A stretch of DNA of 64,000 bases from Ephydatia muelleri (lineage: Eukaryota; Porifera; Demospongiae; Spongillida; Spongillidae), in contig JABACO010000001.1 of NCBI GenBank assembly GCA_013339895.1, positions 18,211,370 through 18,275,369 of the forward strand. Direction: 5' to 3'. Made by a program: the position numbers and the translations under genes. This document shows, piece after piece, positions 11,542 to 20,220 of the stretch. A model generated the notes under the pieces. That model searched no databases. It saw only the letters and a program-made list of their open reading frames with translations, and was not told the origin of the DNA. Every line of letters begins with the position of its first letter. Positions within the stretch are counted from its first letter, which is position 1.

Positions 11542-11684
11542 ATGTAGTAACCTTCTTACATTAGATATTAAGCTTGGTTTGCATATGACATTAGCTGAAA
11601 CGTTGCGTCAGCGTTGCCTTTGTCAGTGTCATTATGTAATGTTGGAAGAGACTTTAGTTCCATTCCAGACCTATGAGATGCATA

Positions 11685-12705
11685 CAGTTGAAACCGTGGT
11701 ACTTGGCCATAAATTTTTTTTCAGTACTTCTATGTTTGGCATAGGTTTTTGGAGAAATGGTAAATGATATCAAAAATCTGATTGCAGAGTAATGTTGGTA
11801 AACTACATGACAACACATATCGAAAGTGTAAAGTTGTCACGTGACTTCGTAGTTATTCAGCATTTTCGTTTCTGTAAGCTGTTTAGTAAACACGTTTCTA
11901 GATGTTTTCTCCACCGGTACACCACGGGTTGTACTGAAAAGTGCCATATATATACTATGTCAACGGCTCTATCGATTGACCGAGTTGGAATTTCAACGCG
12001 GTAAACCGTTACACGTTTAAACCTGAATAAGTGCTGTTTAGAGGTGTAAAAGTTTCTAGATACAAAAACCAACAACAATGCCGTATGGGCATCACATTTA
12101 GCTGTTATAGATAGAAGAGAGATGTCTGCACTAGAAAAACCCAACTAACATGTATAGTGTTTTACCCGTTCGCTAAAACACTCATCCAAACTTCAGGCTG
12201 TGATTGCCGTCCATTTTTATATGAATAACATTATTATTATTTACGTTATTAATGAGTTTGTTCGCTAAATGGCTGAAACTCTGAGCCCTCCGTCGGATCA
12301 ACCTACATGTACACGTACAAGAAGAGCTAGCGTTGCAGCGCCAGATGCTTGGAAAGCTTTTAAGCATAAGGGAGCTCCGAGGGGAACTCCTAAAGCTGCA
12401 AGTTTGAGTCGTTTGCGCTACCAAAGCAAAATTCCGGTCAGAAATCGCAGGACGTCATCCGAACAAGCTGAGAATGCTGCCAAGGAGCTTGAGTCACTAT
12501 CGGAGTACATGCCGAACACTTCTGACATTGAATCCAGAACGCTAGCGTTGCGCTTGTACTACATGGAGCTGGTGGAAGGAAAATCTCCTACGAAGGCCCA
12601 GAATCAGGCCAGCAAGATGTTTCTAGTTAGTGCCAGAACAGTACGCAGATGGATTACTGCATGGGAGACTACAGGAGAAGAGGCTTTGCAGGACCACCGG
12701 AGCAC
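11685..12705. repeat. Left long inverted repeat of the mariner-like element
   Basis: Pairs with about 14185-15208. The outer ~600 bases are nearly identical between arms. From the transposase ATG (12269) inward the arms diverge, with small insertions and deletions in the right arm. Confidence 0.85.
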
Positions 12706-14089
12706 ACAGAAGGACAAAGACCCTTCACTGTTGTTTGCATGCCCTGATCTCGTTTTTGAGCTAAAATCTTGGATCAATCAGAGGCTGAAACAAGGTGGCA
12801 AATATGAAGATGGATTTGTTACTATACATCATATTCAAAGTTATATCAACGAAAGTCTCCTACATGATCCAGACATTGTGCCAATTGAAGTGCTGGATAT
12901 GCATGAGGCAAGATATCATTCGAGGGAAGTATCAAAGATGACTGTTTTACGTTGGGTTCACAAATTGGGGTTTAAATGGGCAGATTCTTCCAATGCACCA
13001 TTTTGTGACAGGCATGAAGACCCAGATGTTGTGGCATATCGTAAAGAATGGGTGGCCAAGATGTTAGAAGTGAAGCCTAGGCTTCCTATACTAAATTTAA
13101 TATCTAGGAAGCCAGAATGGCCTACCCTTCCACCAGGTTCCATTCCACTCCTACACGGAAACCACGATGAGGCCATGATGTATGCTAATGAAGGGAACCG
13201 TTTTGCCTGGGTCTCAAAGGATGGTTATCACCTGAAGCCAAAAGGTGATGGAAGCACAATTATGGTTAGTGGTGTTTCCGTTCCATGCTATGGATGGTTG
13301 GGTCTCACAGTGACTGAGCCAAAAACCGACGGATCTTGGACCCACACTGATGTCATGGACAATGTATCTAAAGTCATAGATGAGTTTGAGTTGCTCTTTC
13401 CAGGATGTCAGCTGCTATTAACGTACGATAATGCACCCTCCCATGTAGCAAAGAGAAAGGGTGCACTTTCTACACATGCTATGAATAAAAGTGATGGTGG
13501 CAAGCAGCCAATCCTGACACAACTAGGATGGTATGATAAGTATGACAATGATACAGGAACAGTGATAAGAGTGCAACAGCAAATGTGGTACACAGGTCGG
13601 GATGGAATGCCCATTGCTAAAGGGGCATTGACCATTTGCAAGGAGCGTGGCCTGCCTGGTGTGCATGACAAGATGAGGCGTGATGAGTTAAGGGCACTAC
13701 TTAATACTCAGCCTGATTTCACATCTGTGAAGCCTGAAATACAAGAAGAAGTTGAGCGCCGTGGCCACATTCTTCTTTTTGGGCCCAAATGCCACCCTGA
13801 ATGCATGCACGTTGAAATGTGCTGGGCACACATTAAACGATATTGCAGGCAGCATTGTGGTCATAACATACAATCTTTGAGATCAAGATTGGAATATGCA
13901 CTATCTCAGGACCATTTAACTGTAAATCTTCATACCTCCTTCTCTGAACATGCATGGCAATGGATACAAGCATATGCAGAACAAGATAATGGTTTTGCTG
14001 TCTATGATGCCATAAAAGCACTGCAAAAAGTTCATCGACAACACAGAAAGGGTGTTAATACAGTGATTCCACTCCCTACAATTGTTTAG
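12269..14089 (+). CDS. DDE transposase, Tc1/mariner (IS630) type
   Basis: 606 residues, one uninterrupted frame, starting at the only sensible ATG after an AT-rich leader. The N-terminus is basic (TRTRRASVAA). A helix-turn-helix-like segment lies at about 95-135 (KMFLVSARTVRRWITAW). The catalytic region shows the first Asp at residue 300 (HGNHDEAMMYANEG), the second at 387 (LLTYDNAPSH) and a Glu at 516 (CMHVEMCW). The gap between the second Asp and the Glu is about 128 residues, far longer than the DD34E of classical mariner. It resembles the long-insert DDE proteins known from fungal and some animal genomes. It would cut and paste the element at TA sites. The right end of the element carries a mirrored, broken copy of residues 1 to ~145. 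All three catalytic residues are present. Confidence 0.88.
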   Translation: MAETLSPPSDQPTCTRTRRASVAAPDAWKAFKHKGAPRGTPKAASLSRLRYQSKIPVRNRRTSSEQAENAAKELESLSEYMPNTSDIESRTLALRLYYMELVEGKSPTKAQNQASKMFLVSARTVRRWITAWETTGEEALQDHRSTQKDKDPSLLFACPDLVFELKSWINQRLKQGGKYEDGFVTIHHIQSYINESLLHDPDIVPIEVLDMHEARYHSREVSKMTVLRWVHKLGFKWADSSNAPFCDRHEDPDVVAYRKEWVAKMLEVKPRLPILNLISRKPEWPTLPPGSIPLLHGNHDEAMMYANEGNRFAWVSKDGYHLKPKGDGSTIMVSGVSVPCYGWLGLTVTEPKTDGSWTHTDVMDNVSKVIDEFELLFPGCQLLLTYDNAPSHVAKRKGALSTHAMNKSDGGKQPILTQLGWYDKYDNDTGTVIRVQQQMWYTGRDGMPIAKGALTICKERGLPGVHDKMRRDELRALLNTQPDFTSVKPEIQEEVERRGHILLFGPKCHPECMHVEMCWAHIKRYCRQHCGHNIQSLRSRLEYALSQDHLTVNLHTSFSEHAWQWIQAYAEQDNGFAVYDAIKALQKVHRQHRKGVNTVIPLPTIV

Positions 14090-14184
14090 CATGGGTATGA
14101 CGAAACTGTACACATACACAATTTGTTTTCAGACTGACTTATTCATATAGCAATTTCAATCAGCATGCACAATTTTTCTTTACG

Positions 14185-15208
14185 ATATCCTCCAAAACCT
14201 CTTCTACTGTGGTCTCCCACGCAGTAATCCATCTGCGTACATTACTCGTGCTAACTAGAAACATCTTGCTGGCCATGTTCTGGCCGGGCCTTCGTAGGAG
14301 ATTTTTCCTTCCATGTGCACCAGCTCCGTGTACTACAAGCGCAAGGCTAGCGTCCTGGATTCAATGTCAGATGGTTTGGCATGTACTCCGTTAGTGATTC
14401 AAGCTCCTTGGCAGCATTTCAGCTAGTTCGGATGACGTCCTGCGATTTGTGACCGGAAGAATCTTGCTTCGGTAGCGCAAGCGACTCAAACTTGCAGCTT
14501 TAGGAGTTCCCCTCGGAGCTCCCTTATGCTTAAAAGCTTTCCAAGCATCTGGCGCTGCAACGCTAGCTCTTCTTGTACGTGTACATGTAGGTCGATCCGA
14601 CGGAGGGCTCAGAGTTTCAGCCATTTAGCGAACAAACTCATTAATAACGTAAATAATAATAATGTTATTCATATAAAAATGGACGGCAATCACAGCCTGA
14701 AGTTTGGATGAGTGTTTTAGCGAACGGGTAAAACACTATACATGTTAGTTGGGTTTTTCTAGTGCAGATACCTCTCTTCTATCTATAACAGCTAAATGTG
14801 ATGCCCATACGGCATTGTTGTTGGTTTTTGTATCTAGAAACTTTTACACCTCTAAACAGCACTTATTCGGGTTTAAACGTGTAACGGTTTACCGCGTTGA
14901 AATTCCGACTCGGTCAATCGATAGAGCCGTTGACATAGTATATATATGTCACTTTTCAGTACAACCCATGGTGTACCGGTGGAGAAAACATCTAGAAACG
15001 TGTTTACTAAACAGCTTACAGAAACAAAAATGCTGAATAACTACGAAGTCACGTGACAACTTTACACTTTCGATATGTGTTGTCATGTAGTTTACCAACA
15101 TTACTCTGCAATCAGATTTTTGATATCATTTACCATTTCTCCAAAAACCTATGCCAAACATAGAAGTACTGAAAAAAAATTTATGGCCAAGTACCACGGT
15201 TTCAACTG
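14185..15208. repeat. Right long inverted repeat with a mirrored transposase start
   Basis: Complement of the left arm. On the minus strand a start at 14624 gives the transposase N-terminus with few changes (MAETLSPPSDRPTC), then frameshifts near 14440 and stops at 14391. Similarity to codons further in continues, broken, to about 14185. The outer non-coding part, 14640-15208, is almost unchanged. Confidence 0.85.
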
Positions 15209-15559
15209 TACAGTTATTGTTTGAACTTTCTAGTGCAATGTGACACAATGTAGCAAATGTCATGGTTGCTGATATCATCTGTGCATTGAATTAGAATGGC
15301 TTCAGTTTACATAGGATTTCATGGCATGAAACTATTTTAGTGGGCAACTGTTGCATGTAAAGGTGACCATACACTAGGCAACATGTTGCGCGCAACATGG
15401 TTGCACGCAACATGTTGCGTAGTGTATGGTAGGGTGTTGCGTGTTGCACGCAACAGGCAACATTGTTGCCGCAAGTAGAAAGAAGGTCTATTCGAGGCAA
15501 CATGTTGCGAGGAAACATCAAAGTAACCGCAACAAAACAACGAATTCATACTAAATGAT

Positions 15560-17519
15560 ATGGCGTCGTTTGTTTGGACCATCGAGCTGACCGACCGGCT
15601 TATTGAACTGTATGAACAGCGGCCGTGCCTTTACAATACTACAATAAAAGATTATTTTAATCGAGATATTAGAAGCAAGACTCTGGCGGAAATCGTGACT
15701 GATCTCGGTTCTATAGGTTGGCAGTACATGCATACTGCGATGTATATATATAGTATTTGATCACTGATGCAATATTTAGAAGCTCAGGTGAAATCCAAAC
15801 TAAAAAGTAGCAGAGCTCAATACACACGTGAAAGACTGAAGACCACCAAACGGGTACTGATGATGTTTACACATCGAAATGGCCACACTACAAGGTGCTG
15901 GCATTTTTGAACGACTTTGTTGTACCAAAGTCTACTAAGTCTAACTTAACAGTAAGTCTGAGCCATTTTTTGCTATATGCATTGTGGGGTATATAGATTA
16001 TATTACATAATGCTGTTTACTTGTACAGCCATTTTTAAGGTAGTCAGTCATACTATTCACCAACAGAGGTGCATTGTGGGATTTACATTTCAAACAGCTG
16101 CTTATACACACATCCACAGCAGAAGTGCACAAATCCTGCAAACTAAATCATATTCCATTGCCAAGGAACAGCACCATCATTGGAGATATAGAAATCTCTA
16201 AAATGATCTCTAATTTCTTTGGCTGTGAGAGAATGTCGGTTGCTGCCTTGCTGAGCAAGTTGTGTCCAGCACTGAAGAGTAGATTCCTGTCGCCAGTCAC
16301 CAGGGATCATTAAATGACTTTCTGGATCCTCTGAGTCAAAACTACCTGGTGGGGTATAAGCAGCATGGGCATGGACTCGATTTCGTAAAAAATTGTGGAG
16401 ACTGCAACAAGCTAGTACAATACACTCCACTTTTTCAGGAACTAATGGAATTGGTGCCCTGAATATACGAAATCTATTAGCCAAGATGCCAAAAGCATTT
16501 TCAACTGTTCGCCTTGCACGGCTAAGACGATAATTAAAGATGCGACTCTCTGGTGTTAACCCTGTTTGGCTATATGGTTTCATTATATATTCCTTAAGGG
16601 GGAAGGCATCATCTGCTAAAATGGTAAATGGAATGGGCTTATTCCTTCCGGGTAGTGGTCTTGGAGGAGGATTTTGAAGAGCATTGGTTTCAAGTGCCTT
16701 GTATAATGTGCTGTTCTTAAAAACACCACCATCAGAGACTCTCCCATTGCATCCTACATCAACATATAAAACTTGTAATCCGCATCAACCAAAGCCAGTA
16801 GTACAATGCTGTGGTAGTGCTTGTAATTGTAGTAGTAGGATCCACTGCTTGGAGGAGGTCTGATCATGATATGCTTCCCATTCAAACTACCAATACAATT
16901 GTAATAATTCCACTTATCTCGATAAAGTTCTGAAATGCATGCCCACTCAAATTGTGTTGAAGGCACCTGCAGTGAGTGTGCATGCATGGGGGAACAAATG
17001 CACTGATGATTATATCTCTATACAGATAAATGTGGATAATGAAGATGACACAACCAATGATGGGCATACATCAGTGGAAGATGTTGAGACAAATGCAGAT
17101 GGGGCAAAGGAATAGATGGAGATGTTTCAAGTGAAACTAGTTTGGCCTCTACAAAGAGATTCTTGCAAACTAATACAGTTCAAGCAAAAAAGAAGTCCAA
17201 GAAGGACTGCGCTGATGATGTATTGCTCAAAAAGGCTATTTGTTGCTTAGAGAAAGTGGGAGAAAAAAAAAAGGATGACGATGATGAATTGTTTGGGTTA
17301 CATGTTGCATCTGAGCTGAGGCATATGGAATCAGAGCAGTGGAAACGATGGGCTAAGTGGCAGATACAGAACATTTTATTTAATGCTCAATCCAAATTTG
17401 ACACCCAAAGTGCTTGGTCTATGAACAATCCAAGTATGGTACCAACACAACCTTATACTGGGCCTGTTTCACCTGATCGTCAAAGCTCTTCCTCTTGTAT
17501 GTCATCTTGGTCATCATAA
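15560..17519 (+). pseudogene. MADF/BESS DNA-binding partner protein of Harbinger
   Basis: Three exons: 15560-15716, 15780-15951 and about 17026-17519. Exon 1 gives a MADF start (WTIELTDRLIELYEQRPCLY) and ends phase 1 at CTATAG|GT. Exon 2 begins after TTTAG and continues the MADF domain (EAQVKSKLKSSRAQYTRERL, then WPHYKVLAFLNDFV). Exon 3 carries an acidic stretch, a basic KKKSKKD segment and a BESS-like end (ELFGLHVASELRHMESEQWK). Frameshifts lie near 15850 in exon 2 and near 17115 in exon 3. In Harbinger elements a Myb/MADF-type partner helps the transposase reach the nucleus and the terminal repeats. Intron 2 (about 1.07 kb) contains the last transposase exon on the other strand. Confidence 0.75.
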
Positions 17520-18116
17520 CTCCTTGTATCATTATCATGTATACATATGCATGCATACATTTTGCTGCTGCACTTGAAATTGAACTTTTGCTGCATGCAC
17601 ACTTGTATTTCACATTTACCTTAAGATGAGATTGTAGAACATCAACTATTGCTGCGCACGTTTCTGGGATGATTTTGCCTATCGTCTGAGCCGCGATTCT
17701 GTAAACATACTTCAAGCTTTCGTATGATTCACCTATATAATGACAATGCTGCAATATACGTATGCATGCAGTATATTTTACTGCGTACCTGTGGCCAAAT
17801 ATCGTAACGTTATTGCCAGTCTTTCACCTGGAGGAATTGCCTGACGAAATGTTGTATCCTGATAGGTGATTAACGAAGCAACCATCGTTAACAAAGCCTC
17901 AAAACTTGAAACGTCCATCCGAACAAAGTTCCTATAGCTAGATACATCAAGCATACGTAGCTCTTGCAACAACTGATGGTATGCTCCGAATTGATTTCTT
18001 CTTTTAATCCATTCCTTCACCCACAAACTTCTTTTTTTCTTTTTGTTTCTTCTTCTTTTGATCAAAAGACCGATGATAATGCCACAGGCACTAGCTGCTA
18101 AAGATTCGTCAGCCAT
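16143..18116 (-). pseudogene. Harbinger transposase (DDE_4 type), broken
   Basis: Exon 1 is 17789-18116 (start MADESLAASACG, ends phase 1 at ACAG|GTACGC). Exon 2 is 17620-17732 (GESYESLKYVYRIAAQTIGK, donor AAG|GTAAAT). Exon 3 runs 16966 to 16143. The RNase-H-like core shows CIGSLNGKHI where the family has Asp (usually LDGKHI), so the first catalytic residue reads Asn. The second Asp (ILADDAFPL) and the Glu (RARRTVENAFGILANRFR) are present. Exon 3 has two frameshifts, near 16760 and near 16600. The loss of Asp plus the frameshifts make this copy inactive. Intron 2 (16967-17619) holds the last exon of the MADF gene on the plus strand. Confidence 0.82.
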
Positions 18117-18299
18117 GTTGCACGCAACGTGTTGCTCCTAGTTATGCATGTGACGTTGCGCGCAACATGTTGCGTGCAACCATGTTGCGCGCAACATGTT
18201 GCCTAGTGTATGGTCGCCTTAAGAGTATAACTTTCAAGCCTTGGTGTATATAGTTTAGCACATACATAATGTTGCATGTACGCACTTCCTTTTTCACTG

Positions 18300-18543
18300 T
18301 AGCTACTCTCTGTATGAACCAAAGGATATCGTACTAAGCGAGTATAAGGGTGGCCTCGAAAAGGCTATTCTTAAGAATAGCACTTTACTAGTTCAGTTTA
18401 ATAATGCCTTTTGCAAGATGCACCCATGGTTAGCACAAAAGGTGTGTACCAGTTCTGCACATGCTCACATTGCAGCATATGGAGCACGTCATCACGAGAG
18501 ACGAAGTAATGGAAATAGAGCAGGATTTAGAAGGCGGTGGTGA
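18300..18543 (+). other. Possible exon upstream of the proline-rich frame
   Basis: An open stretch encodes YEPKDIVLSEYKGGLEKAIL and FNNAFCKMHPWLAQK, then an Arg-rich segment ending FRRRW before a TGA at 18541-18543, in the same frame as the proline-rich array that follows. It reads like protein, but I do not recognise it. The stop either ends a gene or is a lesion in a longer one. Confidence 0.35.
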
Positions 18544-19182
18544 CGGGGAGATGGCGATGATGATGGCAGTGCTGGACCCCGTCCAGCACCACCTTCCCCA
18601 CGTCCAGCACCACCTTCCCCATGTCCAGCACCACCTTTGCCACATCCAGCACCACCTTCACCACATCCAACACCACCTTCCCCACGTCCAGCACCACCTT
18701 TGCCACATCCAACACCACCTTCGCCACATCCAGCACCACCTTCGCCACATCCAGCACCAACTTCGCCACGTCCAGCACCACCTTCGCCACGTCCAGCACC
18801 ACCTTCCCCACGTCCAGCACCACCTTCGCCACATCCAGCACCACCTTCACCACATCCAGCACCACCTTCGCCACATCCAACACCACCTTCGCCACATCCA
18901 GCACCACCTTCACCACATCCAGCACCACCTTCGCCACATCCAACACCACCTTCCCCAAGTCCAGCACCACCTTCGCCACATCCAACACCACCTTCGCCAC
19001 ATCCAGGACGAGGCCAAGATGGCAGACGACGAGGACGAGGAGATAGAGGACGAGGTGGAAGAGGACGAGATGGGAGAGATAGAGGACGAGGATTTGTAAG
19101 AGAAGGAAGAGGGCGATGTGGAAGAGGCGGTGAAGGACGAGACCGTAATGTGAACTATTATTCGGACAATTTATATGTATAA
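18544..19182 (+). CDS. Proline-rich repeat protein with RGG-like tail
   Basis: After the TGA at 18541 the frame stays open for 213 codons; the first ATG is at 18637. A short acidic lead (GDGDDDGSAGPRP) runs into about twenty copies of a 7-residue unit, PAPPSPH with R/T/C/L variants. A glycine/arginine-rich segment (GRGDRGRGGRGRDG) follows, ending NVNYYSDNLYV. Low-complexity proteins of this form occur as structural or RNA-binding proteins, but no specific function can be read here. The two other frames are also open across the repeat because the unit is 21 bases without stops. The proline frame is the best candidate because it alone continues into an RGG-type tail and a conventional stop. Confidence 0.4.
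   Translation, partial: RGDGDDDGSAGPRPAPPSPRPAPPSPCPAPPLPHPAPPSPHPTPPSPRPAPPLPHPTPPSPHPAPPSPHPAPTSPRPAPPSPRPAPPSPRPAPPSPHPAPPSPHPAPPSPHPTPPSPHPAPPSPHPAPPSPHPTPPSPSPAPPSPHPTPPSPHPGRGQDGRRRGRGDRGRGGRGRDGRDRGRGFVREGRGRCGRGGEGRDRNVNYYSDNLYV
18580..19010. repeat. 21-base tandem repeat array (~20 copies)
   Basis: Unit CCAGCACCACCTTCGCCACAT with variation mainly at the third positions of the proline frame (ACA/ACG, TTC GCC/CCC/ACC). Copies are in register throughout. Confidence 0.93.
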
Positions 19183-19426
19183 CTACTAATGTTAGTGTTA
19201 TTAAATATTATGCCAAATGCGCTAATGATAATGGTCGGTCTAAGTACAGCAAGGAAAGATTTCACGAATGATTCAAACATGCATCCCGCCTTTAACTAAA
19301 ACTTTAGTTCTGATATCGGTTCGCTTAGCTTCGTTCATAGTTCTACATGTCTTAGCAAATGGCACACACATGACGTCACACAACCCGTTGTACATAGAAA
19401 AAAAATCAATGAAACAAGTTAATAAA

Positions 19427-19683
19427 AACATTCTCTAGGAGAAAGTTGGTGGGATATAGGATTTGATGGCAATTGGTGGTGTAAAAAGCAAGGAAACAAG
19501 ATCTTATCAGAAGGGAAAATGTAATAGTCCTATATTTAGCACAGAAACAACACATGCCCTAGAAATGTGCTTAATACAGGACTATTACATTTTCCCTTCT
19601 GATAAGACCTTGTTTCCTTGCTTTTTACACCACCAATTGCCATCAAATCCTATATCCCACCAACTTTCTCGTAGAGAATGTTT
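19427..19683. mobile_element. Foldback MITE with ~100-base arms
   Basis: Arms 19427 to about 19530 and about 19580 to 19683 are near-perfect inverted complements (only a few differences, e.g. AGATCTT/AAGACCT), beginning AACATTCTC. The spacer of about 50 bases is unique. It sits at the edge of the duplicated flank of copy B and is missing at the matching place in the flank of copy C (about 33595), so it inserted after the duplication or at its border. Confidence 0.85.
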
Positions 19684-19689
19684 TATTTA

Positions 19690-20011
19690 CTTGTAATATC
19701 ATGCACCATATTTGTTGTGCAACTCCTAGCTTCACACACTAAGTCAACAATACAACACACATCAACACTATATAGAAAACAGTCTGAAGATTCTCAAGTA
19801 CATATAATTAATGAGTCTTTGCGAATAAAACGTATTTCGAAGAGATGAATCGCCAGCTCTCCTGGGATATATTCAAGTGAAAACTGCTAGCATCACTCGG
19901 CTTAACACACAAAATGATCTGCGAACTAACTGATATCTCTTCAACTGGTCTCGTGCAGCAACATGCTTGAGTTGCCATATTCATATTCATATTACTTTTT
20001 CTCATTGAGTG

Positions 20012-20043
<32 letters not shown>

Positions 20044-20146
20044 GGAGGGGGCGATGGGAGCAAGGAAACTATACATGTATGGTCACTCGTACATAGCGCT
20101 TGACAAACACTAATTAGCGCACACTGATATTTTAGTTAATGTCTCA
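19690..20146. repeat. Duplicated 3' flank of the ubiquitin-like gene, copy B
   Basis: Closely resembles 33600-34178 and, more loosely, 3700-4198. It contains a (GT)n microsatellite at about 20018-20042, which is also present in copy C (34043-34081). Confidence 0.75.
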
Positions 20147-20220
20147 CTATAATGTTGAACTATAGAGTAGCATTAAGACAGCAGGCCGTGAAGGTTTTGC
20201 TCTGCTTCTCTGTTTTCCGA

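Larger units (their letters stand above)
11685..15208 (+). mobile_element. Tc1/mariner-like transposon with ~1-kb inverted repeats
   Basis: The ends begin CAGTTGAAACCGTGGTAC and are flanked by TA on both sides (11683-11684 and 15209-15210), the Tc1/mariner target signature. The inverted repeats are about 1.02 kb each: 11685 to about 12705, and about 14185 to 15208. The left repeat holds the promoter region and the first ~145 codons of the transposase gene; the right repeat holds a mirrored, frameshifted copy of the same coding start. The central gene 12269-14089 is uninterrupted, so the element may be autonomous. Confidence 0.92.
15361..18219. mobile_element. Harbinger (PIF) transposon
   Basis: Terminal inverted repeats of 59 bases (15361-15419 and 18161-18219) differ at one position and begin AGGTGACCATACACTAGGCA. 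TAA flanks both ends (15358-15360 and 18220-18222), the three-base TWA-type target of Harbinger. The ends are packed with the palindromes GCAACATGTTGC and TTGCGCGCAA, likely transposase-binding sites. Two genes lie on opposite strands and interlock: a MADF/BESS gene (plus) and the transposase (minus). Both carry lesions, so this copy is probably inactive. Confidence 0.92.

Noticed and set aside
18580-19010. Regularly spaced repeat that might be taken for a CRISPR array
   Set aside because: The 21-base units are contiguous without spacers and translate as proline repeats in an animal genome.
18461-19099. Long open frames in the other frames and on the other strand of the 21-base array
   Set aside because: They are open only because the repeat lacks stops in every frame; they do not continue into unique protein-like sequence as the proline frame does.
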